DNA from: Paulownia fortunei
Taxonomy: Eukaryota > Streptophyta > Magnoliopsida > Lamiales > Paulowniaceae
Reading direction: 5' to 3'
DNA length: 64,000 bases
Assembly (NCBI GenBank): GCA_019321725.1
Contig: CM033124.1
Span: forward strand, 2,852,001 to 2,916,000
Within the stretch, counting starts at the first letter, position 1, and every line of letters starts with the position of its first letter. The position numbers and the translations under genes are program-made. Of the stretch, positions 12,801 through 25,905 are shown in pieces. The notes below the pieces were generated by a model. It was not told the origin of the DNA and ran no database searches. It saw only the letters and a program-made list of their open reading frames with translations.

Positions 12801-13673
12801 GTAAATGTGGTCATCAGTAAAGAAGCAAAATTATATACAATTAGGTACCCTATATTCCATTTTTCGTCTTGTTTTGTCTTGCTCAAACACCTATCTCCTT
12901 GTAGATACCTTGCAGAACAGCAATGAAAGGAAGTTTCCCACTCAACGGCACATATTTCCAGGTCAATGAGGTAATAAGATTCTTATTATTCGAGCTTTTT
13001 ATATAAAACACTGACAATTGGTTATTTCTGCATTGTAAAATAGTACTAAAGGAAAAAAAGTTATTCATTTTGTAACACGCAAAAGAAATAGGCTTTTATA
13101 CTAAGATCATGATATAAAAATGCTTTTATCTAGGAAACAGAGTTGTAACACGTTGACTCTTACGCAGGTCTTTGCGGATCATGAAACTAGTATGAATCCT
13201 ATTGATGTGCCAAGAAGTTTGATATGGAACTTGCCAAGACGGACAGTATTCTTTGGGACCTCCGTCTCAACAATTTTCAAAGGTAAATAATATTTCATTA
13301 GTTTACTGCTGAAGAATAAAAGTGAAGTGACTTACAGAAATACTATTGGTGCTTGCTAGGTCTGTCAACCGAAGGTATCCAATACTGCTTCTGGAAAGGT
13401 ATGTACTGCCCACAGTGTCTTAATTGGCTTCAAAATTATGGCAATCAGGCCCCTTCTACATATCTTTACTGGGGAGATAATGACCCAGACTCTATTTCAC
13501 ACTAGTGTAATTCAAAATGTATTGCAGGATTCGTGTGTGTTAGAGGATTTGACCAGAAAACTCGAGCACCACGACCTCTAAAGGCCAGATTGCATCTCCC
13601 TGCAAGTAAGATAGCAAAGCAAAATGAGCATAAACAAAGTAATGTTGCAGGGCAAGTAGCAAACTCAAGTTAG
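3835..13673 (+). CDS. DEMETER/ROS1-family 5-methylcytosine DNA glycosylase (20 coding exons, 1,958 aa)
   Basis: Nuclear bifunctional glycosylase/lyase that removes 5-methylcytosine and starts active DNA demethylation. Exons that join in phase: 3835-4621, 5204-7024, 7113-7475, 8577-8667, 8756-9783, 9857-10170, 10261-10340, 10478-10562, 10641-10732, 10797-10865, 10971-11007, 11116-11198, 11307-11735, 12187-12223, 12310-12367, 12654-12790, 12905-12970, 13168-13282, 13360-13398, 13528-13673. ATG 3835 is the first in-frame ATG and precedes the family's WIPATPEKP motif. Basic region about residues 385-432; KSCKRALNFDLE about 458-469; conserved domain A starts about residue 910. The helix-hairpin-helix (RGLGLKSVECV) gives catalytic Lys1507 and the VDTN motif gives Asp1525. 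The Fe-S cysteines are 1592, 1599, 1602 and 1608. A permuted CXXC-like segment (about 1805-1821) and the C-terminal RRM-like domain end the protein. The length and the GDGAVVPYE motif resemble DEMETER more than the shorter ROS1, but the subclade is not settled. Exon 2's donor is weak. Confidence 0.94.
4060..4390 (+). repeat. Coding tandem repeat in the glycosylase N-terminus (31-32 aa units)
   Basis: Within exon 1 the protein repeats a unit with core VGLN..E.....D..PV. The V of each core is at residues 82, 114 and 145, giving a 31-32-residue period, and a worn fourth unit has V173 (VGSYLQNLGDVVP). This part of DEMETER proteins is variable and probably disordered. I do not know this repeat from the family's described domains. 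Confidence 0.75.
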
Positions 13674-14099
13674 AAACCAGTTTCCGCCGTCTCCGAGAAG
13701 ACAAAAAACTGCTGAAGTAGGATCGCGATAGACAGCTAACAATTTTTTTACATTCTTGTTCCTCCTCTTCTCATAAGTTTTCAGTTAACCACTACTCGAG
13801 CGGCAGAGAAACTCATAGGATAGAAGATGATTATTCTGTTCACAGAAAGAGGTTGCATGTAATCATAGACAGTTCCAATTTTTTCTATTTATGCTCACAA
13901 AGTGAGCCATTTTTTCCAGGATACAAGTGTTAACAGGAAAGCTAGAAATAAGCAGATGTAATCTTTAGATGTGTTTTACAGTTGTATAACAAGTATGTAT
14001 TTGTCACACAGTTCTCTCGAGGCAAAGAAGCCATTAATTTTGAAAGCATCAATTTCGGAGACTGTTATTTAGACACGATCAACCACATTGTGAACGAGA

Positions 14100-16799
14100 C
14101 AATGATTTCACGAGCTGCACTGTAAACAGCAAAAGAGCAAGCAAGAAAACCCGATCAATCCTCAATTAGTGATCTTATAACCATACTATAGTTCATATCA
14201 TTAGATAACAAGCCATCTTCTACATTCCCGCTTCTGAAATGATTAAATATTCCTTAGCAAAATGATAAACATGGATTTCAAATATTTAACAAAACCTTTT
14301 CAATTTCAGATAAAGAATTTAAAACTTAACTAACAAAAATAGTAACTTTTGAATTAGATCAAAAGACCTGTCTGTCTTCTGAAACTTAATAAATCACCAT
14401 TATACATATCATTTTCAAACTTCTGACACATTCTTTAACTATAACATACTTGCAAGCTGCACATATTCTTGCCTCAGTATTCATCATTTAAACTGAGAAA
14501 TTGAGTGGTCGGATCCAAAATAGTGAGTACAAGCCTATAAAAGTTACTGACTCAATATGATAATTCGTCTTCCTATAGTAATGGTACGTTTAGAGTATAA
14601 CAATATCCAGATCCTCCTATAAATCCATGTCTTTAGAAAGAAGCAGATACCACGCCACTATACAACTTTATGTAATAAAGGAAAATTATGTGTAGTAAAG
14701 GAAAACATATGATGCACAACATGAACACGAAATGGATGCAAGACGTGAAATATATACATACAAACACCACACGCATACATACTTACATAAGTACATATTT
14801 GTACATATGCAAATGATAACGTTTTTACAGACATAAACGGAGCCAAAGCTTTTAGATTTGGTGGCGAGAGAGATGTTATGGTTCACATGGAAGGATAGTT
14901 TTAAAATCTAAATTGGTCAAAATTTTGAATTTCATATAATTTACATAAAAAACTTGAGATTACAGGCATAGGCATAGTGAGGTAGGAGACTAGCCCCTGC
15001 TGATTATGTTATCATCGCTTAAATAGATATTAGTGTAAGAACATAGAGAAAGGCGTTCAAGTAGATGATAGTATCACGCTTCTCCTTGTGTGATTGTGGA
15101 CTACTATGCTGCAGAAAAATAAATTTAACAAAGAAACACAGAGAAAAAAAATGAATTTAAATAAGGTAACATTATTTTAATTAGTGTTAGGGTTTTTTTA
15201 TTTTTTTGTTTAATTTTTTATAACTCCTAAATTTTATAAAATATGAGAAAGAAATGTCCATTATGGTCGAAACGTGTTGAAAATGCCACCTACCATGTCG
15301 GCACAATATCAATGTCATCCCATAATTTTCTTTTTCTGCTTAGCCTCTAGATACGCCAAATGTCATGTCAAACACGTGTCGGAGCCAACAAGATATCCGA
15401 TGCGTATCCAACACTACACAAAGTGATTTTTCAGAATGTCACTACATTAGGGAGAAAAATATAATTACTCTAATTAGTGTAATAAAAGAAAATCTTATTA
15501 TGCTTTACGAAATTAAGGAAAGTCTGATTATCGTTATCTAAGCAATAAAAGAAAATCTTATTACACTTCATGTAAAAGAGGTAAATCTAACTTCAGTTTT
15601 AGATTCAATTTCACTCCCACCATACTTGAAAGGTAACCTTTATTTTTAATCATTGTTCTATGTTGCTATATTCTTCCAAATTTCCACCAACTAGGGAGAA
15701 AAAGAGTAAAGGACTTTTTAGGTGCTTAGTTCATAACCCTAACAGCATCCACCCATCCCCCACTCCATGAGAAAGAGAGGAAGGACGGCTAAAACCATTT
15801 AAAGAAGCTCAATTTTTATTCTAAGAGACTGATAGCTTAGTGTGGCAATAGTTAAGGTGAATATTTGGAACTAAAATTGATGAAACTTATATTTAAATAT
15901 GAATGCAAGTATTTCTAGTTTCAATTCCAAGGCTTCTATTTCTTCATATCAAATACTATATAGAAGAATTTTGAGTAAACTGTTGAATAGTTAGCTCCCA
16001 GTAGATTATAACAGGCTTTGATAATGGTCCCTATCTTAGTGTCCTTTCTATTACTACTTGACATAGAAATAATCCACAGCCAAAAAAACCCATTAAAAGT
16101 CTCTTTTGCACATACAAACAAACAGCAGCAGCAATTACTACACCATGTGAGGAGGTTAGACAGCAAATTTTTTATCATAATATATTTTGTGCCAAAAAGA
16201 CTGATTTGATTAGCTGCAGACAAGCAAAGATTCAACCACTGTTAAATTCAAAGCATATCTCCTGTAGTATGAAATGTGTCGTAAATTCAATATGAGCACA
16301 TCACCTTTAATTTCAGGATGACATCTGAACTGAAAACTATCATACTTCTAAAATCATATTGGATTCAGTACTAGAAATTAACAAGGCAAGGCGGGGAGCC
16401 AATGTATTCTACCGTAGGATATGTCCCTTTGCATTGAAATTAAGCTAGAGCATGTTTTCTTGAATTATGATTTCTTATAGCATATGGATCAAAATAATAT
16501 CCAAAAGACAACAATAGAGAAGGTTATGGCAAACAACATTAATTATGTATGCCAATAGAAACGAGCTGAACTCAGTGATAAGAAGAAAATAAAAGGATGT
16601 GAATATGTACCTAGTAGGTGACTGACATTCTTCTGATTAAGAGGTTGAAAACACCTAGCTAAAAGACAAAAGAAACAAACAATGAAGAATTGTTCCTCCA
16701 TTGATCCCTTCTGCAATAGATAAGCACTGAACTCCGAAGTATAATTTGCAAATGTAATATTCCTTATCAAGGACAAAAAGCAAGATTCCATCTCTACAA
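14100..16799. other. Intergenic, no gene supported
   Basis: The first part is probably 3'-UTR and downstream sequence of the glycosylase gene. After that I see only short, unrelated open frames on both strands with no family resemblance. Exon-like pieces on the minus strand (about 16,560-16,780, an open stretch ending at a plausible splice donor) could not be linked into a gene. Confidence 0.45.
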
Positions 16800-17250
16800 A
16801 AATCTACCATTAACAAGAAAGTGATAATGTGCAGAAGAACTCTTACCAACTTGAAAATTACACCAACTCCTTAAATGTAGGAGAATATCGTATATAAGAC
16901 CCACTACATGAAATCAAATACTTAAATGCTTCTCATCCTTGAGATACATAAAAATCTACGATAAGAAAAGCACCGAGCAGAAGAACTGGTATCGACTTGA
17001 GAATTATATCTACTCCTTAAAAGTAAGATGATGCAGTATATAGAACCCTCTACATGAAATTCAATGCTTCAATACTTTTTACAAATTTGAAACAAGGGAG
17101 TTTAGGTTCTTAAATCTTTACATTTATTAAAATCTACTATGAAAAAGAATTGCCAACATCAGAAGAACTCCAATGACTTCAGAATTACCCCAACTCCTTA
17201 CATGTAAGACACTGCTATATATAGGATACTCCACATGAAATCTAATACTT
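16800..17250. repeat. Three-unit diverged tandem repeat
   Basis: Three units start with AAATCTAC at about 16,800, 16,951 and 17,130. Each then carries GAAGAACT, an AATTA..C..ACTCCTTA block, a TATATA block and a CTACATGAAAT-like end (CCACATGAAAT in the third). Periods are about 151 and 179 bp with many substitutions and small indels, so the array is old. No coding frame runs through it. Confidence 0.75.
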
Positions 17251-20200
17251 GATGAGGGAATTTTATAAGAAAGGCATCACTTTCTTTAATGTCTAAGAAA
17301 CAGGGGAAGATATTTCAATCTTCAAGTGCCATGTACCCAGTCAAAACAGATATATCATGATCAACCAGTTGGGCACAAGTTTCAGATTTCAAATTTTCAC
17401 TTGGTTAAGATATGTCCTTAAAAAATTGGAGAATTCTCTATGTGAAACCGTGATTCAAAAATTCGAGCTTAAGTAATCAGAACCTATTTTTTTGCATGTT
17501 ATTGGATGACAATGGTCCAAATAACAAATTTTTACTCATAGCATGTATCTCTTGAATTTTATCACCTGAATGCTGTTCAACCTCCTGCACTCCCAAAAAG
17601 TATTTAATTATACACCTCATCTAGCCCTTGTTATGGGCTCCCACACAATATTCCATGACACCACATTTTTCTTGCTTACTGATGCACAAGGTATACCACC
17701 ACTACCAAAAATAATGTTTACTAACAGCTTTATCAAGAAAACATCATTAACAGCCCAGCATCAGTACGACTTTCAATGCCACCATATGCTCATCCACAAT
17801 ATAGACTACCAATATACCTTCCACTGTTTAACATGATACTAAAAAGACTTAAGGCTCCATTTCTATATGAAAGTACCAAGCCTCAAGAATTCATAACTGT
17901 ATGCGTTTACTATATACGTTTGGAAAATTTCATAGCCTACCAACTGTGCATGAAGTAGTTCGGAGTTCCACATGCATAATAGCTAAATTGTCATAGTTAT
18001 AAATTAGAAATCAATTATCCAGAAAAACCCGTCTTACAACTAACAAAATCAAGGTCTCAAACATCTAATTTTTTGTTAAATTTTCTTGGGAATTGTTTCC
18101 AACAGCATCAGTGCTCGTAGGGTGTGGTTTAGAGCTAAAGGTAAACTATAGGTAACTTTAAGGGGTACAAATATAAATGCATTTTTTAAGCATGTAAACA
18201 GGTCTATAAATAGTCTTTCCGTCAAAAAGCAGATCTTTCAGGTTCGTACATGATTCCCATTGATTTTGTTTTTTGGTCCTTAATCCAGGAATTTCCTTCC
18301 TTTCACCATGTGCCTTTTCTTTAGCTTCTCAGTGAGGTTGTCATGAGACTTAGCATGCTAAATCTTTAATTTTCTTCCAAAGTTTCTAACTTAGGTATAT
18401 TTACAAAACTATATAGGAACCTCATATAAAACGGCTTTAAGTTTTCACTTTACTTTGCAAAAAGTGAAACACCACTCTGGCTCTTATCACAACCACAATC
18501 ACTGCCAATCAAAAGCATTTGACTCTTCAAAATAGCTACAAGTTTTTGTATATCATTTATATATATCGCATTTCTTGTAATCTTTATAATGCCTCACTGC
18601 ATCACATTAATCTCTAAAATACGTCAAAACGATTAACTGATTTAGTATAGGCCAAACAGCATTCGAGAAGCATCTATGAGGGATATATAGTCTACACATA
18701 TCAAATAAAAAAATAACTGGCCAAATTGTCTTTTAATTGTATAAATTTGACGTTCCTATCCATTACAAAAATGAATTATAAGCGTATGCAGGTATTTGGG
18801 TAGGTTGGTGTGCCAGAACTTGTGTTGGTACATATACATATCACATACATGCAACTTTCAATAAAATTTACTAAAACCAAATCAATATTTCTTCAATTAT
18901 CTGGCCATTATACTGAACTGACCTTTTTAGCAACTTTACAATATATACGAGCCTACCAGTGTTTTTTAACTGTTAATAATCTTTCTCAATGTATGGTTGT
19001 ATCTAAAGTGCCAACAAGCAACATATCAGATACCAGCACTTATGCAAATGTACTTGAGTACCATCACTGATATATATGTGCCAGGAAAAAAAAGAGTTGA
19101 CCAAGATCTTATCTTCAATGTAACACATTTAAAAAAGTTACCTACAGACCTAATTTCTTGAATATCCATTTCGAAATATGCAACACTTTATCTAAAAGCC
19201 ATCTATGGGAGCAAAAGATGATCATTGGCAATTTTGTTTGTCTAAAAAATTTGGTGTGTCCTTGGCAGGAATGACACCCACTGACTTTTACTAGTTGGGA
19301 AGCCTTTCACCATTGAGAAAAATACAACCGTTAGTTGGTTTCATTCTGATAACTTTCCTACACATTTACAGGAAAATGAAACTTTCATCTCCTTGCTCCA
19401 ACAGAATATAGGCTTTTTAGCAACATGTCAACATGTTAACCATTACTGCTGCAATTTTCACAAGTACTATCAAATGTACCTATTAATGTTGCCATAAAAT
19501 AATTTCGAAAATAGTTCACTTTAACGATAACTTCAAAAGATTTCTCATTATATGTGCAAATAGCAAGATGAATTGCTAGCACACTCTGATCATTATTTTA
19601 ACTACCAAAGTCTCATGATCAATTGTAGCCTTACATAAGGTTCCATCATGTATTCTACATTACTAGAGTATAAGGAACCCCACCAGTCAACAGTGATCCT
19701 AGTGATCTAACTTAAATAGGATTGTCCAGAAGTAGAATAGCAATGGAGGCTTTTACGACAATAATCCAATCTACTCAGCTTTCTTTCATTTTATCTCTAT
19801 TATGCAAAAGCTTTTGTTAGGTAATGTAGAAACAACTGTTCAAGACGAAACGGAAGAAAAACACCATCTCCTGCAAAGAATGAAAAGTGCAAGCTTATTC
19901 ATGAAGAGTACCCATTGATCTTAACTTATCACAATCAATAAACTTAAATAGGAAAGTAACAAACTTCACTCATTTCCAACTAATATATCAATTACTCAAT
20001 TTGTATATAATTCATTGGGAACATAAAACGAAACTTTATTTGCTCCGAACTTCTTCCAAATTGTACAACCAAAAGACACAGTGTATGATAATATTCCCTT
20101 CCCATGTCTAGGTCAGATTTTTTATTCAATATATATTTTTTATTTGTCTCTTTTAACACAATGATTCCACATACAATGCACGAGAACAAGCATCCATAAT

Positions 20201-20343
20201 ATTTCCATTCAATAATAACTAAAAGTTCATCCCTGTAAGATTTTCCATCCCTTAGTTTTTGAAAATCCAGCACAATAAATCTACTCAATTCCTATTACAC
20301 TAACAAAGTAATTCAGCAGTTGATATAATTTACAAAAGAAACA
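17251..20343. other. Intergenic, no gene supported
   Basis: I see only short chance open frames. No protein family, RNA gene or transposon end was recognised. It may include introns of an unidentified minus-strand transcript starting near 20,900, but no exon chain could be built. Confidence 0.4.
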
Positions 20344-20353
20344 TGATAATAAG

Positions 20354-20509
20354 CAGGATCAGAGCTTGAGGGGGGGGGGGGGGCAGCAACTCCAATTTTT
20401 TTAAATTAATATAAATTTTATACACAAAAATTATTAAATTTAAAAAAATTACTATTTTTAAGAAAAAAAAAAATCTCGCTCATCCATATCCATTTTCTAC
20501 CTCCCTCTG
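20354..20509. mobile_element. 156-bp MITE with a 10-bp flanking direct repeat, hAT-like ends
   Basis: The element begins CAGGATCAGAG and ends CCTCCCTCTG, i.e. CAG...CTG termini as in hAT elements. It is flanked by perfect copies of TGATAATAAG at 20344-20353 and 20510-20519. The interior is AT-rich with a 14-G run (20370-20383) and no coding capacity. hAT elements normally make 8-bp duplications, so two of the ten bases may be chance, or another superfamily may be involved. Confidence 0.7.
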
Positions 20510-20519
20510 TGATAATAAG

Positions 20520-23399
20520 AAACCAAAATCACCAAACAGAAACAAATAGATATGCCAATTAATAAACAAATAGATATGCAAATTCTGATACTAAGTACAC
20601 ATATAACTTAAAATACCCACTATTCTCACAGCATCATACACAAAAACAAACAACCAAGAAGACAATAGCTGAAGGGATTTCTCCAGATGTTTCTGTTATT
20701 GATATCAAGTCAAAGTTATTCCATAGTGAAAAACATGTAATGGGCCTCAAGGTTAATGGTTAAAGACACAAATATTAACATCAGTAATCGCAAAAAAAAA
20801 GGCATACAAGTCAAGTGAAGATTACCGCACTAGTGTAGTTTGAGATGAGAAATCAAGAGGCCGGAGAGAGAGAGAGAGTGAGGAGCAGGAGATAGTTTTG
20901 CCGCCTTTTATTTGACTTTGCCGCCTTGGTTTCTCGATTCTTATGCGTTACAACTTACAAGGCTTTTAGCTTTATGTTTTGTTTATTTCTCTTGTTCTTG
21001 AGTGAGAAAAACATAATTTGTTTGTCATAGAAAATAGGATGATCCATTTAGTATTGGTTTATTTTTGGGTAAATATTACTAGGTTTTCACGAAACGAACA
21101 TATAAGCTGTAAATTTTTATTGTTATCATCATTTTTTAATGTTATGATATACGCACGTGTATAATATATATTTTTAGATTAATAAAAAATAAGGTATATA
21201 ATGAGTTATGTGACAAATAAGAGTATATCAATCAGTATTTTAATTTGTATTTAATGTAAAATGACAAAAATAGTATTATTGTAATGGCATGGGTATTAAG
21301 GTCAACATTTTTTTTCTTATATTAGCTAATATGAAAGTTTAGATATATATCGAGTCTAACTGCAATTAGAGGAGCAATTGGTAAAGGTTTTCGAATAATT
21401 GGTTCAAACTTTAAGTTGACTAACCAATCAGAAAACACGTATTATTAAAGTCTAATTCAATAAAACTTGGTTAAGAAAAGATTTTTCATTATTAATATTC
21501 TTATCCTTAATGACTGAATTAAATATTTAAAATATTTCATCTAACATCCACATGAAAAATGCTTTAAATGTCGATGATTATACTACATTTAAAAAAAATT
21601 ATTAACATAACTCATATATGAAATGGAAAACTAAATATTGATTCAATTAAAATTATTTTATTATTATTTTAATTGTAAAATTGATTTCCATAATACTTGT
21701 ATATGCGTCACTATTTCAGTTACGTCTTAGAAAAATGTAATAATTTAAATATAAATAAAAATTTAACATTTTCTTTCAAACTTGAATTTCATTATAGAGT
21801 ATTGAATTGTGTAAAAATATATAGTACGATTTAACTGAACAATCAAACTATTAATACGTACCATAACATTAATGCATCTCTCATTGTTTATATATGCATA
21901 TGATATATGTATTATATGATTGAATACATAATGATATAATTTAGATTTCTACATCATACATAAATGTAGTTCAATTATAAGGTTTACGATTCATTATGTG
22001 GATCGAGACCCAAAAAAACATCGTTGGAGCGTGCATGATTAATTGTCCAAAAAGGCCTAAATTATTGATGAACATAACAAGTTGAGGAAACAATTAAAGG
22101 CTTGCTAAACTTTTCACCCTCACTTGATGCTGGATGTGTGGATGGTCTTCAATTTTCCCTTGTTAAAATTCTGGCATCCTCGAATGGACATGGACTATGC
22201 TCTAGGCCACTTTGCTAAAATGAAACTATCAGTTGTACATAAGTTATTTGTCCACTTAAGTTGCGTATGATCTCCATTTTGCAAAAAAATGCATGATGGG
22301 ATGATAAAGTTATCAATATAGGTGAAAACAAGCAACACAAACTTAAATCGGTTTGATATATTGATATTTTAGTAGTGATTTTAACAGTTTAAATATATCG
22401 TGATATCATATATTGTCCAAGAGGCTAGCATATCAACTCACCAACGAGATATATTGAGACTAATACGAGCTTCATCAAATTAAAGGTTAATTCTATTTTT
22501 GCCCCTTCAATTATCCAAAATTTTATCATATCACTTTATTCCTTCTACTTTATTAAAACCTCAAACATGTTAACGGCGTTTAAGTTTTGGACTGAAAAGA
22601 CTATGTTGCTCATATATTATAATAGTCAGTAAGATCCACGTTTCCTCACAATTTTAAATGGCAATTTTAATCACGAACGACCATGAGAATGAAAATAGAA
22701 AACAACTCCAATGTGAAAAACTGCTAAATTATTTTTAAACAATTTTGGCTAAAATATTTTTTCAATGTGAAAATTATTTATGGCCAATCCTAAATTTGTT
22801 TTATTATTTTAAAATATTAAAAATATATATTTTTTAAAATAATACACTAAACCCTTCTAAAACATATTATTTAAATAATATTACATAAATATATATATAT
22901 AGCAAATTGAAAAAATAAAGAAAAATTAAACTGGACGGGTTTGGAGCGTGATGGATTTAAAAATAAAAAATTGAAAGCCTGTAGCGAATCCGTTTATAAT
23001 GTAAAAATTTGCGCTAAGTAGAGCGGGTTTGAAATGAGTTTGAATTTGAATCCACCCCATTTTCATCTATGCTAATTACACCCCTTTCTTTTTGAGTTTA
23101 TCAAAACTTCTCTTTCAAATTTTCATTGTTAAAAAATCCAAATGATATATGTAAAAAAACTAAATTACTCTTATTTGATAATAAATAAATAACGAAACCA
23201 AAGTTTTAAGAATGAATGACCATTCTACCTTAATCATTTGATCACTGGTGTTACTCTCATTCTTTCCTATTTCATAAGCAGCGTGTCTTCTCTCTCTTGC
23301 TATTTCTCCTACATATTAATCCACTATTTTACTGATTCCGTTGTTTAACCAAGAATCAGTGGCCAGTCGTTGCTTTAATTAACTGAATTTTCAATTAAG
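20520..23399. other. Intergenic; possible minus-strand promoter/leader at about 20,830-20,960
   Basis: On the minus strand 20,960-20,830 reads as a CT-rich leader (CTCTCTCTCTCTCTC, then CCGGCC) followed by a GTAATC donor-like site. Two TTGCCGCCTT words lie just upstream of it. I found no coding exons to go with it. The remainder is AT-rich with no recognisable gene. Confidence 0.3.
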
Positions 23400-23690
23400 T
23401 CAGTCAAAAGGCCAAAAGTCGATCAAATTTTTTTTTTTTTGAAATTTAAATTTTTTATTTAATTATATGTATATAGTTATTTAAATTTTAAATTTTATTA
23501 AATGTATTTTTAAAATTTAACACATAACAATTAATTTATCACATTATCATTTGACATAATACAATAAAAAAATATAACTAATTTTCATTAAATTAATAGA
23601 ACCATATTTAAATATTTTCGATCGACTGAAGTGTTGACCGGCAGCAGATCGATTTAGTCATTAATTCGATTATAAAAAGAATAAATATAT
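23400..23690 (+). repeat. Dispersed repeat family A, copy 2
   Basis: It aligns with 52,440-52,775 in the same orientation. Shared blocks are a TTTAAATTTTA stretch, then ACAATTAATTTATCACATTA, then AATAAAAAAATATAACTAAT and TTTTCATTAAAT. It is flanked by GATCAAAT and CGATCGAC-type words. No coding frame and no clear target-site duplication. Confidence 0.65.
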
Positions 23691-24166
23691 CAACCCGATG
23701 TTTCATCGTTATCAAGACGCTGAAAAATAAAAATAGTGAATATGTCGACCCAATGTTTCATAATCATCGTCGTGTAGTGAAGACGCTGATTTTCAACTAG
23801 AATTTGTAGACAATAGGTGAGTTTACCCTAAATCTATGATCACCCACTCCATTATATACTAGATTTATTGTTTTAGTGTTTAAAAATTGAATTGTTTTAA
23901 AAATAAAAAATGTAACAAGTTCAGCTTTTTGCCCTTTCTTTTGTTTGTTTGTTTGTTTTTTTTTTTTAGATTTTTCTTTTTCTCTTTTAGTTTAGGATTG
24001 AGGGGATTGTAGTGATGTTTCTATGATGTTGGATATATCTGGATTAAATGTTTTAATCCCTAATTTTGTTTATGTAAAAAACTCAGATTTAGAGATTTGT
24101 ATATTAAGTTGGGGTTTTTTTACATTTTCTAAAATTTACTTCTTGATATTTAGGGTTTGTGTTTAG

Positions 24167-24504
24167 GATCATTCTGTCAAAGAGATCCTCCTCACTCAAC
24201 TGTGGCAAATGTAGGGGTAAAGGGCACAACAAGAGGACATGCCAAGAAGGAACAGTGATTAAGAGAAGCAAGATCAAAGGCATCAAAAAGATTGTGCAGG
24301 TTACTTCTATCAATAGGTATGTTGATTTTTGACATTTCCTAAATTCAAGCCTTTTCAATTCATTCTGCACATGTGTAGCTAGATGACGACACACCACTTG
24401 CAGCATTTTTTCCAAAGACAAATGTGGTAGAAGCATTGGACTTGGGAGGCCAAGATAGATCACCTCACAACATGCATGCCTTCTCAAGATACAAGTCAAA
24501 CTAA
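24167..24504 (+). pseudogene. Zinc-knuckle gene fragment, possibly MULE-derived
   Basis: Two pieces join in phase: 24167-24300 and 24379-24504 (TAA stop), across a small intron with CAG|GTTACT and TGTGTAG signals. The first encodes CGKCRGKGHNKRTC, a C-x2-C-x4-H-x4-C zinc knuckle. Such knuckles occur at the C-terminus of MuDR-type transposases and transposase-derived plant proteins. No SWIM domain or DDE core is visible upstream, so I read this as a fragment; it could instead be the tail of a small expressed gene. The following tail (LDDDTPLAAFFPKTN...) is not recognised. Confidence 0.45.
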
Positions 24505-25554
24505 AAGTCAGTCACTAAGGGAGCGATACTTGTGGGATTTTTTTTCTCTAGAATTTCATCTCCCAACTAATTCTTCAGTTGGGGATCTGTTTGGTCGTGG
24601 GATAATCTATTTTTAGTTCCGAAGTATATCTCATTTTATGTTATCTCATTCTCTGCCTGCTTACATAAAATCTCTGAAATATATCTGAAAGAAGACTATT
24701 TTCTTCCAAATGCACAGCAGTAATCCTACTACTGCAGATAGGACAGATCACAGATATGTTGGATTTTGAGAAAACACCCATCTTCCCTCTCTCTATCCCT
24801 CTCCATACTCCTAAATCTATATCCTTGAGTCTCCTTATCCATAGTAAAAATCGGTCGATCCCGATTATTACTCTACTTCCCCACCACCCGAAAGAAGAAT
24901 AGTACATTATACGACCCATTTTGTATATTTTTTCCAAAATAACGAAAACTACCAGCTACCCATTTTGTTTATAGCAGCATTTTTAGCCAATGAGAATTGG
25001 AAGTATTTTTTATTTTTGTATTGTTTTTCTTTTTAAAATAGTGTGTTTTTGACATAGGACCAAGTATGTTTTTGAGACTACTTTATAATTTGTATTAATA
25101 GAAAGCTGATTTGTAGTTATTCTATCAGGATGTCTTGTGTCGAGGATTTTTTGTACCTCTAACTAGTTCATAAATGATGATTTATTTGTGGGAAACAATT
25201 AAAAAAGCATAAAGTAATAATTGCATGCATGGTGAATCAATTGAAACAAGGCTTCATCAACACAAGCTTTTTAATGGAAATTGATTGAGAATAAGTATTA
25301 ATTTTTATATTTCCTTAAGTCTTAGTTGTCTTAAATATTAACCAAATATCTCAGCATTTGTATGCAATCACAACCTTTTTATTAGTTGGTCATGTCTTAA
25401 TTAATTAAGGATGATTTCTTATCTGCCTTTGCTCATGTTTCACTTTGCACCATGCGGCAATTATTTAGATATCTCTTGGTGTTTTCACATTGAAGGACTT
25501 TATAATGAAACTTGCTAAGCTAATTTATAGGTAAAATTCTTTATAATCACCTTG
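24505..25554. other. Intergenic, no gene supported
   Basis: A minus-strand 98-codon open frame at 24,641-24,937 has no family resemblance and is probably chance. Nothing else is recognisable. Confidence 0.4.
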
Positions 25555-25738
25555 TTAGCAATCAGAGGCCGCGGCTAGGGGCACCCGCCCCCTCAAATTT
25601 TTATATTTTTAATTTCTCATCCATCTTTCTCTCCCTTTTTCATTTTTCCCGTTTTTTATTTCATTCCTCTTCTCAAATTCTCCTCTTTTTTCTTCCTCTT
25701 TCAACATTACACATCTACAAGTACTAAGGTAACTTCTT

Positions 25739-25905
25739 TTCTTCTTTTTCTATTAATTTTTATATTCGTTGTTCTTTTGTTAAATATTATTTGAGTGTTT
25801 GGTTGATATTATTTGGATTGAGTTCTTCTTTTTCTATTAATTTTATGTTTATTGTTCTTTTGTTAAATATTATTTGAGTGTTTGGTTGATATTATTTGGA
25901 TTGAG
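25739..25905 (+). repeat. 84-bp tandem duplication in the hAT 5' region
   Basis: Units 25739-25822 and 25823-25905 both begin TTCTTCTTTTTCTATTAATT and end GATATTATTTGGATTGAG, with few differences. It lies between the left terminal repeat and the transposase coding region. Confidence 0.85.

Noticed and set aside
24641..24937. 98-codon minus-strand open frame
   Set aside because: No domain, no splice context, no recognisable relatives.
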